Source: Cupriavidus sp. 2SB
Lineage (GTDB): Bacteria; Pseudomonadota; Gammaproteobacteria; Burkholderiales; Burkholderiaceae
Direction of reading: 5' to 3'
Length of the DNA: 64,000 nucleotides
Assembly: GCF_005503625.1 (NCBI RefSeq)
Contig: NZ_SCMX01000017.1
Span: forward strand, 1-64,000
Shown: positions 22,929 to 32,606 of the stretch, in pieces
How positions within the stretch are numbered: position 1 is the first letter of the stretch
How the letters are laid out: every line of letters starts with the position of its first letter
Program-made: the position numbers and the translations under genes
The notes under the pieces: generated by a model
Told to the model about the DNA's origin: nothing
The model's input: only the letters and a program-made list of their open reading frames with translations
The model's database searches: none

Positions 22929-25900
22929 GCCGGGTCTCCCGGGTTCTGTTGCGGCGTTTCCTGCGAGGCTTGCGGCGTGACGTGCCAGAGGGCGAACGGC
23001 AGCGTGTGCGGGTCCAGGCGAATACGCTGGCGCTTGCCCTGCCACGTAAAGCGCTTGCCGAACATCTGGTCTTCGACATCGACCGTCGCGTGGTCGGGCA
23101 GGCCCCATTCCCAGAGCGGAATCTCGATATCGCTTTCACGCGGCGCGCGTGGGTCCAGGCTGATGGCGGCCAGCAGCACGTCATCGCCAAACACGCCCGG
23201 ACCGCCGGTATCGTTGGGCATGAAGCGCGCGAAGTACAGCACGGCGTCGTCGCTGGCGTAGTAGAAGCGCACGCCCAGGTGGCTCTGCAGCGCAGGATGG
23301 TTGGCGCGGATCTGGTTGAGGCGCGAGATTTCGGCCACGATGTTGCCGGGCGCGTTCCAGTCGCGCACGCGCAGTTCGTATTTTTCGGAGTCGAGATATT
23401 CCTCTTTCTCCACGCCGTTCAGAATCAGCGGCGCGCTCTCGCAAACCTCAAAGCCGTTGTACATGCCCCAGAGCCCTGACAGCAGCGCAGCAAGGGCGGC
23501 ACGGATCAAGAACGCGGGGCGTCCGCCATCGTGCAGGAAGTACGGGTTGATATCGGGCGTGTTGACGAAGAAGTGCGGACGATAGAACTCGCGCAGCGGT
23601 GTCTGCGTCAGCTCGGTCATGTACTCGGTCAGTTCGGCCTTGGTATTGCGCCACGTGAAGTACGTGTACGACTGCGCAAAGCCGAGCTTGGCCAGCCGCG
23701 CCATCATCTTGGGCCGCGTGAAGGCCTCGGCCAGGAACAGGGTGTCCGGATACTTCGCACGGATGTCCGCGATCATCCACTCCCAGAACGGCAGCGGCTT
23801 GGTGTGCGGATTGTCGACGCGGAAGATGCGCACGCCTTGGTCGGCCCAGAACATCACCACATCGCGCAGCGCGGCCCACAGTTGCTCGCCTGCGGGCGGC
23901 GTGGCGTAGAAATCGACGTTGACGATGTCCTCGTACTTCTTCGGCGGATTCTCCGCGTAGCGCAGCGAACCGTCAGGACGATGCGAGAACCATTCGGGAT
24001 GCTCGCGCAGCCACGGATGATCGGGCGAGCACTGGATGGCGAAATCGAGCGCCAGTTCGATGCCGAGGTCGGCAGCGGCGCGGCGCATCCGCTGGAAATC
24101 ATCCAGCGTGCCGAGTTCGGGGTGCAACGCGTCGTGTCCGCCTTCGGCACTGCCAATGGCGTATGGGCTGCCTACATCGCCAGGTTCGGCCTTGAGGCTG
24201 TTGTTCTTGCCCTTGCGATGCGCTTGTCCGATGGGGTGGATCGGCGGGAAGTACAGTACGTCGAAGCCCATCGCACGAATGGCTGGCAGACGGCGGATCA
24301 CATCGTCGAACGTGCCGTGCCGATTGACGTCGCCACTCTCGGAACGCGGAAACAGTTCATACCAGCTTGCAAAGCGTCCTGCGAGGCGATCCGCTTCCAC
24401 GGGCATTGCGGTCGGATAGCGGCTCGCGAACGGACGACCGGCCGGTGTCAGCATGGCCGCGCGCATTGCGCTGTCGGTGCGCGGCGAGAGCAGGATTTCC
24501 AGGCGCAGCGCGTCGTCACCCGATGCGCCAGCAAGATCGGCAAGGATCTCGCGGGACTCTGCAATCGTGCTGCCTTCCGGTGTGTTCAGCGTTTCGGCAA
24601 CGAGCCGCGCCCCTTCCTCGATTTCTAGGGCGATGTTCACGCCGGCCTTGCGTTTCTTGCCGACCTCGTCGAGCCAACTGGCGAAGGTATCGCGCCATGC
24701 CTCGACCGTGAATTCGTGACGGCCCATCGCGACGATGGGGAAGCTGCCGCGCCAACGGTCGTTGACGACGGGTGCCATGGGCGAGGCATGCCACACCTGT
24801 TCGCCGGGCGCGCGCCATAACACTGCGGCCGCGAGCTTGTCGTGCCCGTCCATCCAGATATCGGCGGTCACTTCCACGCGCTCGCCCACGGTGCGGCGCA
24901 CAGCAAAGCGGCCATGGTCTGCCGTGGGAGCGAGGTTTTCGATGGCGACGCGCGGGGCGTCCATCGCAGCGGCGAGCGTGCGGTCGGTGCCCTTGGCACC
25001 GTTGCGGCGCTTGGACTGCGCGGGCAACGTTGCGGGTCGAACCGCGGGCCGTGCCTCGAACAGCCGGATATCGGCAGGCGGCAAGGTGATCGTGCTGCTG
25101 GGATCGAGCGTGGCATCGGCCTCCAGCGTGCCGCCGGGGCCGCCTTCGGTAGGGTAAAGCGTGGCGGCGGGCTGCGGTAGCGCGCTCAGCACGCGGTCCG
25201 CGCCGAACGAGGCGGGCGCGATGGGGCACGGATTGAGCACGACCGTCAGCGCGGGTGCACCCGCTGCGCCATTCGCCAGATAACGGGGCAGGCGGGCCAG
25301 GACAGTGAGCGGTGCGTCGGGGCCACTGAGCTGACGTACCGCGACAGCGGGCTCCGCGTCACGCGCCTTGAGCCAGTTGTTGGCTTGCAGGAGTTCGTGG
25401 GTCAGGTCGTACGGCGCATCGACGATGTTGTCGGGATGGCCATCCGATTGCGTGACGGGCGAAGTGTCGATGCGATGCGCATGCGCCGCGCCGGTTTCAT
25501 ATCCCGATGGCACGAGCCAGCCGTCGCCAATTGCGGCCGCCGTCCACAATGCGCGACGCGCGGCCAGCACGTCGGCCCCGTCCGGGGCCAGCGCGGGGGC
25601 GGCCAGTACACGGCCAAACCGGCGCAGGCGGGCGATCTCCTCCGTCAGCCAGGCGCTGCGGTAATCCCACCACGGCAGCGACGAAAATGCGCCGTCGAAC
25701 GGTGCCTCGGCCAGATCGTCGAGTTGCTGCGGCGTGGTGCCGGGCGTCCAGGCGAGGAAGGTCGGGACGGACGCCGCGTCGCTGCGGCGCAGCGTCTCGA
25801 TCAGTTCGCGCCAATGGCGCCCGGCCACCCGCGACGGCGCGCGGCAGCAGAAGCCGGCCACGCCAGCCGACACCGCTTCGGCCAGTTGCGCGCTCCACCA

Positions 25901-26242
25901 CGCCACCAGTTGTTCGGCAGTGTCCGCGTCGAACCAGCGGGCGCGCACGCCGGGCAGGTGGTTGTCCGTCGCTTCGGGACTGCCCGCCGGGCGGGCATGA
26001 TCCACCCAGCCGTCATGCTGGGCTGCTGCCTCGTGCGGCAGGCGATCCAGCGCAAGATCCAGCAGCGGCGCCAGACCGCGGCGCCGGCAACTTTCCAGCG
26101 CGGCGCGCAGCGTCTCGGGCGGTATCTGCGGCACAGTCCAGCCGGACAGCAGGATATGGTCGAACCCGAGCCGCGCCGCACGTTCCAGCGCTTCATCCTC
26201 GACTGCCCGGGCATTTATCAGGTTGAGTTGGCAAATCCGCAC
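22925..26242 (-). CDS. glgE: Maltose-1-phosphate maltosyltransferase GlgE with long N-terminal domain
   Basis: GlgE adds maltosyl units from maltose-1-phosphate to alpha-1,4-glucan. The core spans residues about 427-1105 (about 680 residues, the normal GlgE length) and includes YELFPRS, YFPPIHPIGQAHRKGKNN, YAENPPKKYEDI, nucleophile D811 in IFRVDNPHTKPLPFWEW and acid/base E840 in LFLAEAFTRPK. About 425 extra residues precede it. They resemble a degenerate alpha-amylase barrel (LGFDHILLSGW at the start, later GVAGFCCRAPS and FDGAFSSLPWWDYRS) without an obvious catalytic set. The start is GTG with AAGGA eight bases upstream. It is the first gene of the operon, behind a predicted sigma-54 promoter. 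Confidence 0.94.
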
Positions 26243-26310
26243 GTCACACGTCCTTGGCCGTGAGCGCCCTGGGGCAGGGTGGGCGCGGGAGAGTCAATTC
26301 GGGACAAGCA

Positions 26311-26326
26311 TGCGAGCGGCATGCCA
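26311..26326 (-). promoter_or_regulatory. Predicted sigma-54 promoter of the glgE operon
   Basis: On the minus strand the site reads TGGCATGCCGCTCGCA: GG and GC exactly ten bases apart, ten of twelve consensus positions matched. The -12 element lies 70 bases before the GTG of glgE, giving a leader of about 58 bases. The start GGCATG is shared with the sites at 32446 and 37876. Confidence 0.55.
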
Positions 26327-26412
26327 ACGCGAACCCACGTGGGGCCAGATGGCGGGAAGTGCGGTGCAGCAACGGTTTCGGACAGGTCCGGCTTTGGCGG
26401 GCAAAACCGCCG

Positions 26413-26429
26413 CATGTAAGAAATACATG
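26413..26429. promoter_or_regulatory. Candidate upstream activator site (inverted repeat)
   Basis: CATGTA-AGAAA-TACATG is a perfect 6-5-6 inverted repeat centred about 95 bases upstream of the glgE sigma-54 site, a normal distance for a bacterial enhancer-binding protein. It fits a motif near CGTGTA-N5-TACACG that recurs at 27790, 32490 and 37941. Confidence 0.45.
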
Positions 26430-26608
26430 GGCCAGTGGTCGCAAGTAGTAGGAATGCCCGGTTCCGCCACCTTTCCAACCGGCGGGAAACCTTGTCAGCA
26501 TTGGGTTTGCGCGGAAAAATGCATGCGCGGTCCTTCACCCGTTCGGGTCAGGACAGCGGCACTTTTCCACGCAAAGGGGGGGAAGCGGCGGAAGGAAGAA
26601 AAAGCGGG

Positions 26609-26635
26609 AAAAAGCGGGGCGGGATCAGCCCGCCC
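26609..26635 (-). terminator. Rho-independent terminator of the minus-strand activator
   Basis: On the minus strand GGGCGGG-CTGAT-CCCGCCC is followed by CGCTTTTT. The TGA stop of the activator gene lies in the loop, so the stem begins inside the coding sequence. Confidence 0.65.
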
Positions 26636-27707
26636 GGTAGACGTCCAGACGGTTGTAGAGCGTCTTGAGGCTGATGCCGAGCGCCTTGGCAGCCTGGCGT
26701 TTGTCGCCATCGAACTTGGCGAGGGTGGCGAGGATGATCTCGCGCTGTGTATCGGCCAGCGTGGTGCCCACGCGGACGCTGACCACGCCATCGACCGTGG
26801 TCGGGCGCGGTGGTTGACCCGCCAGCCCGGGGTTGCCGATCTCGATCTGGCGGTCTGCCAGGATATAGGCGCGGTAGATGGTGTTCTTCAGTTCGCGCAC
26901 ATTGCCGGGCCAGTCATAACGCGCGAGCCGCTCCAGCGAACCCGGCGCGAAGCTTTTCTCGGTCTGCTCCATCGCATTGAATTCTTCCAGGAAATGGCGC
27001 GCCAGCGGCACGATATCCTCGGTGCGCTCGCGCAGCGGGGGAATATGCAGCGGGAAGACGGCCAGGCGATACAACAGGTCTTCCCGTAGCTGGCCGCCGC
27101 GCACGGCATCCATCGGGTCGCGGTTGGTGGCTGCCAGGATGCGCACATCGCTGACCATGGGGGCGTCGCCGCCCACCCGATGGAACGACCGGCTTTCCAG
27201 CACGCGCAACAGCTTGATCTGCATCTCCAGCGGCATCTCGGTGACTTCGTCGAGGAACAGCGTGCCGCCCTGTGCCTGTTCGAAATATCCCGCCTTCTGC
27301 TCCAGCGCGCCCGTGAAGCCGCCTTTCTCGTGCCCGAACAGTTCCGATTCGATCAGCGTCGGCGCAATGGCGCCGCAATTCACCGCCACGAAGGGGCCGG
27401 ACTTGCGGGTGCTGCGTTCATGGACGGCCCGGGCCACCACTTCCTTGCCCGCGCCGCTTTCGCCCACGGCGAGCATCGTCACGTCGGTGGCCGCCACACG
27501 ATTGAGTTGGCCGATCAGGCGCTGCATCGCCGGCGCGGTGCTCTCCCAGAACAGCGAGACCTGGGCGGGCACGGCGCGGCGCCCCGGGGTACGGAGGGCG
27601 GGCAGGGCGGAGCGTCCGGAAGGTAGCGTGGCGGTGGTTGACACGGATCGGGGAGTCGACGGTTCCCGGCAGCAGATGGCTGCCGGCGATGCACGGACTC
27701 GTTGCAA
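26625..27707 (-). CDS. Sigma-54 activator (enhancer-binding protein) without sensory domain
   Basis: The product is an AAA+ sigma-54 activator with Walker A GESGAGKE (about 82-89), a variant GAFTGA loop reading GGFTGA (129-134), Walker B GGTLFLDE, the arginine-finger region, and a C-terminal Fis-type helix-turn-helix ([19 protein letters not shown]). No receiver, GAF or PAS domain precedes the AAA+ core, so it cannot be controlled by ordinary phosphotransfer. The start is uncertain: the frame opens at a TTG at 27707 and an in-frame GTG lies at 27644; neither has a strong ribosome binding site and no ATG exists before the core. It is divergent from a second activator and points towards glgE. 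Confidence 0.85.
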   Translation of the reverse strand: MQRVRASPAAICCREPSTPRSVSTTATLPSGRSALPALRTPGRRAVPAQVSLFWESTAPAMQRLIGQLNRVAATDVTMLAVGESGAGKEVVARAVHERSTRKSGPFVAVNCGAIAPTLIESELFGHEKGGFTGALEQKAGYFEQAQGGTLFLDEVTEMPLEMQIKLLRVLESRSFHRVGGDAPMVSDVRILAATNRDPMDAVRGGQLREDLLYRLAVFPLHIPPLRERTEDIVPLARHFLEEFNAMEQTEKSFAPGSLERLARYDWPGNVRELKNTIYRAYILADRQIEIGNPGLAGQPPRPTTVDGVVSVRVGTTLADTQREIILATLAKFDGDKRQAAKALGISLKTLYNRLDVYRAG

Positions 27708-27789
27708 TGGTGGATGATGCCTAGCATGCTATCTGCTCGCGCGCCGGGTGGCTACCGCCTGGGGCGCTGTCGCGGCATGATCCCACAGG

Positions 27790-27806
27790 CGTGTAAGACA
27801 GACACC
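27790..27806. promoter_or_regulatory. Candidate activator site between the two activator genes
   Basis: CGTGTA-AGACA-GACACC lies between the divergent sigma-54 activators. It matches ten of twelve positions of the motif CGTGTA-N5-TACACG inferred from other promoters here, and contains a perfect GTGT-N7-ACAC inverted repeat. It could serve autoregulation. Confidence 0.35.
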
Positions 27807-27970
27807 GGCATAACCTTGAAGACTCGATCGCTACACTTCAGGCTATCGTTGTGCGCGTGCCATTCCCGTAGAGGCTGTTGCGGGGTGCTGCCGTGCACAA
27901 TGACAGATCAACCCAGCCCCCGGGCCCATGACAAACAGACGCCGGTCCGACGACGCCATCCGAATCTCCT

Positions 27971-29374
27971 ATGCCACATATCCTGATCGTTGACGACGAC
28001 GAAAACGCCTGCGCGGCGCTGGCGGAAATCGTGGCGATCGAAGGCTTTTCGTCCGGTACGGCCGGAAACCTTCGCGAAGCGCGCCTCCAGATCGGCTGGC
28101 GCATGCCCGACGCCATCCTGGCCGACCTTCGCCTGCCGGATGGCAACGGCATGGAACTGTTCGACGAAGTAGGTTCGAGCGGCGTCGAGGTGATTTTGAC
28201 CACTGGCTATGCCAGCGTGGAATCCGCCGTGGAGGCGCTGCGCCTGGGCGCCACCGACTATCTGGTCAAGCCGATCAACGTCACGCGCCTGCAGACGGTG
28301 CTCAAGCGCATTGCCACCACCAGCGAACTGCGCGCCGAAGTGCATTCGCTGCGAGGCGAATTGCGCCGGTATGGCCGCTTTGGCCGCTTGCTCGGCAGTT
28401 CCGAAGCGATGCAGGTGGTGTACGACCAGCTGGGCAAGGTTGGCCCCACGGAGGCCACGGTGCTGCTGATTGGCGAAAGTGGCACGGGCAAGGAACTGGC
28501 GGCGCAGACGGTTCACGAACTGTCCGCTCGCCGTCGCCAGCCGTTCCTCGCAGTCAATTGCGGCGCCATCTCGCCCACGCTGATCGAGACCGAGATGTTC
28601 GGCCACGAACGCGGCAGCTTCACGGGTGCAGACCGCCAGCACAAGGGTTATTTCGAACGCGCCGATGGCGGCACGCTGTTCCTCGACGAAATTACCGAGA
28701 TGCCGCTGGAATTGCAGGTCAAGCTGCTGCGCGTGCTGGAGACCGGCTCGTTCATGCGGGTGGGCACGAACCGCGAGACGCATGCCGATGTGCGGGTGCT
28801 GGCCGCTACCAATCGCAACCCCGAGGAAGCGGTGGCGGAAGGCAAGCTGCGTGCGGACCTCTATCACCGGCTCAATGTGTTCCCGATCGAATTGCCGCCG
28901 TTGCGTGCGCGCGGCGATGACGTGGTGCAGATCGGCAACACCATGCTCGAACAACTGAATGCGGAGCAGGGCACGCAGCGCCGGTTCTCGGCGACCGTGC
29001 TGGAAAGCCTGCGCATGCATTCCTGGCCGGGCAATGTGCGCGAGCTTCGCAATTTCGTGCAACGCGCCTACATCATGGCAGACCAGGATGTGATCACCGA
29101 AGTCCAGATTCCGCTGCAGGTGGCCGCCGCGCCCAGCGCGGGCAACGCGGTGGTATCGGTGCCGGTGGGCATGTCGCTGGCCGAAGCCGATCGCCAGCTG
29201 ATATTTGCCACGCTGGAGCAGTGCTCCGGTGTGAAGAAACATGCGGCGGAGATCCTGGGTATCAGTTTGAAGACTTTGTACAACCGTCTGGAAGATTACG
29301 CAGCAAAGGGCGAACTGCCCGAGTGGCTGCGCGCATCGCGCAATGGTGAGGCCAGCCCGCCTCCAGCCTCGTGA
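27971..29374 (+). CDS. NtrC-family response regulator, sigma-54-dependent
   Basis: The 467-residue protein has an N-terminal receiver (ILIVDDDEN, phospho-acceptor D52 in [10 protein letters not shown]100 in YLVKP), an AAA+ domain with Walker A GESGTGKE (168-175), a GSFTGA loop (215-220, instead of GAFTGA) and Walker B GGTLFLDE, and a Fis-type helix-turn-helix ([22 protein letters not shown]). The C-terminal 60 residues are very close to those of the divergent activator, so the two may recognise similar sites. A kinase-like gene follows 105 bases downstream on the same strand. Predicted sigma-54 promoters lie in front of glgE and many genes to the right; this is the best candidate for their activator (inference). 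Confidence 0.93.
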   Translation: MPHILIVDDDENACAALAEIVAIEGFSSGTAGNLREARLQIGWRMPDAILADLRLPDGNGMELFDEVGSSGVEVILTTGYASVESAVEALRLGATDYLVKPINVTRLQTVLKRIATTSELRAEVHSLRGELRRYGRFGRLLGSSEAMQVVYDQLGKVGPTEATVLLIGESGTGKELAAQTVHELSARRRQPFLAVNCGAISPTLIETEMFGHERGSFTGADRQHKGYFERADGGTLFLDEITEMPLELQVKLLRVLETGSFMRVGTNRETHADVRVLAATNRNPEEAVAEGKLRADLYHRLNVFPIELPPLRARGDDVVQIGNTMLEQLNAEQGTQRRFSATVLESLRMHSWPGNVRELRNFVQRAYIMADQDVITEVQIPLQVAAAPSAGNAVVSVPVGMSLAEADRQLIFATLEQCSGVKKHAAEILGISLKTLYNRLEDYAAKGELPEWLRASRNGEASPPPAS

Positions 29375-29479
29375 AGCGGGATTTCGCACGCCGCATCGCG
29401 GGCGCGACGCTGCAGCGCACGGTTTTTGCGTGGGGAGTGAACGGCGTTTTCCGTTCGAATCGAATGTCTATGGATCACC

Positions 29480-30313
29480 ATGGCTGACGCAACACCCCCA
29501 CCTTCGCCATCCAGCGGCCCCTCCCCCGAAGGCTGCGATGCCTGCGATGCGCCGGCGCCGGTACACGGTATCGATGAAGTCTGCGCGCTGATCGAGCAGG
29601 TATCGCACGATTTGCGCTCGTCGCTGAACGCCATCCAGAGCTGGAGCTATGTGCTGGACCGTTCCATCGGTACGGTGGCGGCCCCGGCACAGCGCGCACT
29701 GGACGGCATGCGCGCGGGCATGAACCAGCAACTGGCCCTGATCGAGGAAATGGAAGAAGGGGTGCGCTTGCTGGCCGATGCGCGGGCGTCCGCCTGGGCC
29801 GAGACCGACCTGCGCGTGGAGGCTGGGCAAGCCATTGCCGACAAACGCCCGGCGGCCGAGGCGCGCGGCGTCATGATTGGATCGCTGGAATGCCAGGACC
29901 ATGACGGAGAAGGCGGGGCCAGTTTCATGGTGCCGGGCGACTCCCTGCGTATCGCGCCGCTGCTGCGGCACCTGCTGACGCACTGCATCTGGCGCGCGCC
30001 AGCCGGCGGATCGGTGCGCGTACACCTGACCGCCGAGGCGGATTACGTGAAATTCCGCATTACCGAAAGCGCGCCGCTGGAGCGTTCCCGCGGCGAATCG
30101 CGTCTCGCGGCGTTGTCGGAATTCTTCGACCGGCGCCCGCCTCCCGAAGGCGGTCACTCGCCCCGGCAAAGCGCCTCGCTGCTGTTGACGCGCCGCATGG
30201 TGGAAATGCAGGGCGCGGTGTTGACCGCCGAGAACCAGGACTGCGACAGCGACAACGTCTCCGTGTGCATTGCGGTACGTTTCCCGCGCACGTCGGGTGC
30301 GGTAGCAGCCTGA
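29480..30313 (+). CDS. Histidine-kinase-like protein with degenerate ATPase domain
   Basis: The 277-residue protein has a clear dimerisation/phospho-acceptor helix, VSHDLRSSLNAIQSWSYVL with H43, but no sensor domain and no membrane segment. The ATPase half (about 140-265) is only partly recognisable: the N-box position reads LLTHCIWRA without the Asn, the G1 box DxGxG is replaced by ITESAP, and there is no GxGxGL G2 box. It may be a phosphotransfer or inhibitory partner of the preceding NtrC-type regulator rather than an active kinase. The first ~30 residues are Pro/Ser/Cys-rich. The ATG choice is reasonable but the ribosome binding site (GGA) is weak. Confidence 0.8.
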   Translation: MADATPPPSPSSGPSPEGCDACDAPAPVHGIDEVCALIEQVSHDLRSSLNAIQSWSYVLDRSIGTVAAPAQRALDGMRAGMNQQLALIEEMEEGVRLLADARASAWAETDLRVEAGQAIADKRPAAEARGVMIGSLECQDHDGEGGASFMVPGDSLRIAPLLRHLLTHCIWRAPAGGSVRVHLTAEADYVKFRITESAPLERSRGESRLAALSEFFDRRPPPEGGHSPRQSASLLLTRRMVEMQGAVLTAENQDCDSDNVSVCIAVRFPRTSGAVAA

Positions 30314-30320
30314 TCGTGAC

Positions 30321-30798
<478 letters not shown>

Positions 30799-30893
30799 AG
30801 CCCGCACAACGCGCCAATCCTTGGGGTGCGTCGCTGCCGCTGCACGCGCGACTCCACCACCGCATTGCAACATGCCTTGAACGGAGCCACAGG

Positions 30894-31460
30894 ATGTCTA
30901 CGATCATCGCAGGACGTTTCGAAACGTTTGCCCACGCCGAGACCACCGCAACGCGTTTGATGGCGAAAGGCGTCAGGCAGGACGATCTGACCATGTTTTA
31001 TGTGAACCCGCCGGGACAGCACGGCACCTACCCGATTGGCGGCGATGAAGCCGTGGACCCGGGTGCGAAGCACGCGGGCAGGGGCGCCGGGCGCGGCGTG
31101 TTGATGGGTGCCGCACTCGGTGCCGGTGTCGGTATCTGCCTGGCCGCTGCATTACGCGCCTGGTATGCCGCACCGCCGCAACCGTGGGTGCTGATCCTGG
31201 TACTGGTGTGTGCCACGGGAGTCGGTGCGTATGCAGGATCGCTGATGGGCGCGTTGTCGCAGACCAGTGGACGCAATGTGCGGGTGCGGCATGCCGGTGT
31301 ACTGCTGGCCGCGCACGTCAGTTCCGACAATACTTCACTAGTGGCCAATGAACTGCGCCAGAACGGCGCACAGGATGTGGAGCGCGCCGATGGCCAATGG
31401 CGCGATGGAAATTGGGAAGACTTCGATCCGCTGGTGCCGCCCGTACCGGTGGGTCGTTGA
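30894..31460 (+). CDS. Glycine-rich membrane protein, paralogue of 38944
   Basis: The 188-residue product has a soluble N-terminal block (MSTIIAGRFETFAHAE), a glycine-rich double membrane segment (about 65-125, with GRGAGRGVLMGAALGAGVG and a second hydrophobic stretch ending in YAGSLMGAL), then a soluble C-terminal block ending ERADGQWRDGNWEDFDP. The architecture resembles general-stress proteins with a membrane hairpin, but I cannot name the family. A paralogue at 38944 has the same two soluble blocks without the membrane part. GGAG lies eight bases before the ATG. It follows 30463 by 95 bases and precedes a PRC-barrel gene by 52 bases, so the three are probably co-transcribed. Confidence 0.75.
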   Translation: MSTIIAGRFETFAHAETTATRLMAKGVRQDDLTMFYVNPPGQHGTYPIGGDEAVDPGAKHAGRGAGRGVLMGAALGAGVGICLAAALRAWYAAPPQPWVLILVLVCATGVGAYAGSLMGALSQTSGRNVRVRHAGVLLAAHVSSDNTSLVANELRQNGAQDVERADGQWRDGNWEDFDPLVPPVPVGR

Positions 31461-31512
31461 TGATTCGTGGATGTCGTACTCGTGAATGTCGTTCACCTAG
31501 GAGGAATCGCAC

Positions 31513-31989
31513 ATGAAGCCCTTGGACCCGCAAGTACCGCCGCAATCGCCATCGGCCGCTCAGGCCCGGGGCGCATCGATCATCGGTGACGCCGAGCAGA
31601 AGAATGGCATTGGCTGCGGACCATTCGTGATGGCCGCCGACACGCTCGAAGGCAACAAGGTCGTGGACCCGTCGGGCGAGGAAATCGGCACCATCGACCA
31701 CATCATGCTGGACGTGCTGGGCGGGCGGATTGCCTATGCCGTGCTGGCGATGGGCGGCTTCCTGGGCATCGGCGAGAAGCTGCACGCACTGCCATGGTCG
31801 GCATTGACGCTGGATACGCGCCGCAAGTGTTTCGTGCTGGGCGTGGAAAAGGAACGCATCAAGGCCGCGCCCGGTTTTGACAAGGAGCATTGGCCCACCA
31901 TGGCCAACTCGCAATGGGCCACCACCATTCACGAGTACTACGGCATCTCGCCGTACTGGGAGAAGGATCGATACGATCCGTGGAACTGA
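31513..31989 (+). CDS. PRC-barrel domain protein
   Basis: The 158-residue product contains a PRC-barrel fold at about residues 38-115: MAADTLEGNKVVDPSGEEIGTI, DHIMLDVLGGRIAYAVLAMGG, then LHALPWSALTLD. Such stand-alone PRC-barrel proteins are common in stress-responsive clusters of proteobacteria; their biochemical role is not settled. The C-terminal third, with HWPTMANSQW and a YYGISPYWE segment, is the usual tail of this group. AGGAGG lies directly upstream. It is last in the 30463-30894-31513 unit, and a perfect terminator hairpin begins 22 bases after the stop. There is no signal peptide, so it is likely cytoplasmic. Confidence 0.9.
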   Translation: MKPLDPQVPPQSPSAAQARGASIIGDAEQKNGIGCGPFVMAADTLEGNKVVDPSGEEIGTIDHIMLDVLGGRIAYAVLAMGGFLGIGEKLHALPWSALTLDTRRKCFVLGVEKERIKAAPGFDKEHWPTMANSQWATTIHEYYGISPYWEKDRYDPWN

Positions 31990-32011
31990 GCCTGAGCGCT
32001 CCATACGAGAC

Positions 32012-32039
32012 AAGCCCCGGCATTTTCCGGGGCTTTCTT
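32012..32039. terminator. Rho-independent terminator after the PRC-barrel gene
   Basis: AAGCCCCGG-CATTTT-CCGGGGCTT is a perfect nine-base-pair stem followed by TCTT. It lies between the convergent PRC-barrel and BON genes and could serve both. Confidence 0.85.
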
Positions 32040-32056
32040 GTGGCGCTGTTGCGGCC

Positions 32057-32410
32057 TTATACCTTGTGGTTCACCTGTCCGGGCGGCTTCTCGGCAGGGT
32101 CCGCGCGCATGCCGGTGGCGCGTTCCGGCTGGCCCGGCGGCAAGGGGGGTGGTGGCACGCGTGTGGTGAGCTGATTGGAAACGCCGAGGATGCCGGGCGG
32201 CGTCGATGCCGCTTTCTCGATCCGCTGCGACAGGTCGATATCTTCCACCTGTCCCGATAGCGTGACGCGTCGATCCACCACGTGGACGGTGACGTTGTCG
32301 GGCATATCGCCCCCGCAGATTTCGGCCACGCAGGTGCCGACGCGTTCGCGCAGCATTTCGTCCTCTTCTTCCGGACGGGTTTCGTTCAGGGCTTGGCTTT
32401 CCGTGGGCAT
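32057..32410 (-). CDS. BON-domain protein
   Basis: The 117-residue product has one BON-like domain at about residues 20-85 (LRERVGTCVAEICGGDMPDNV, then VHVVDRRVTLSGQVEDIDLSQRIEKAASTPPG). BON domains bind phospholipid or polymer surfaces and are typical of osmotic-shock proteins such as OsmY. Here no signal peptide is visible, so a cytoplasmic location is more likely. The C-terminus is Pro-rich. The ATG has AAGGA upstream. A predicted sigma-54 promoter lies 37 bases ahead of the start. It is convergent with the PRC-barrel gene, sharing the terminator region. Confidence 0.85.
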   Translation of the reverse strand: MPTESQALNETRPEEEDEMLRERVGTCVAEICGGDMPDNVTVHVVDRRVTLSGQVEDIDLSQRIEKAASTPPGILGVSNQLTTRVPPPPLPPGQPERATGMRADPAEKPPGQVNHKV

Positions 32411-32445
32411 GGCAATCCTTGTGTGAGTACGACTGAGCGATGGGA

Positions 32446-32461
32446 CGCAATCGTCATGCCT
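32446..32461 (-). promoter_or_regulatory. Predicted sigma-54 promoter of the BON gene
   Basis: The minus strand reads AGGCATGACGATTGCG, with exact GG-N10-GC spacing and nine of twelve consensus positions. The -12 C is 37 bases before the ATG at 32410. A similar but imperfect plus-strand site, TGCCACGACGCTTGCC (32461-32476), lies back to back and might serve the gene at 32607. Confidence 0.6.
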
Positions 32462-32489
32462 GCCACGACGCTTGCCGTACGTCGCCATG

Positions 32490-32506
32490 CTTGTAATAAC
32501 GACACG
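32490..32506. promoter_or_regulatory. Candidate activator site
   Basis: CTTGTA-ATAAC-GACACG matches ten of twelve positions of CGTGTA-N5-TACACG and lies about 40 bases upstream of the -24 element of the BON promoter, inside a divergent gap. Confidence 0.35.
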
Positions 32507-32606
32507 TCACGGCGCGGGACGACGGTCGTGTAGGACGCCACCGGCTTATCTGTCAATCGAGTGCTTCCTACAATGTAGACAGTCTGGACAGAAAGGGAGG
32601 GGCTTC

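Larger units (their letters stand above)
26243..26624. other. Intergenic control region upstream of glgE
   Basis: No convincing gene is seen in these 382 bases. Reading the minus strand, the region holds the terminator of the activator gene (26609-26635), a perfect CATGTA-AGAAA-TACATG inverted repeat at 26413-26429 and a sigma-54-like promoter at 26311-26326. A purine-rich tract lies at about 26570-26620. Confidence 0.6.

Noticed and set aside
26322-26337. A second GG-N10-GC sequence on the minus strand upstream of glgE
   Set aside because: Only about seven of twelve positions match; the overlapping site at 26311-26326 is much better.
27908-29389. A 493-codon open frame opposite the NtrC-type regulator
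   Set aside because: Antisense to a complete receiver-AAA+-Fis protein; no signals support it.
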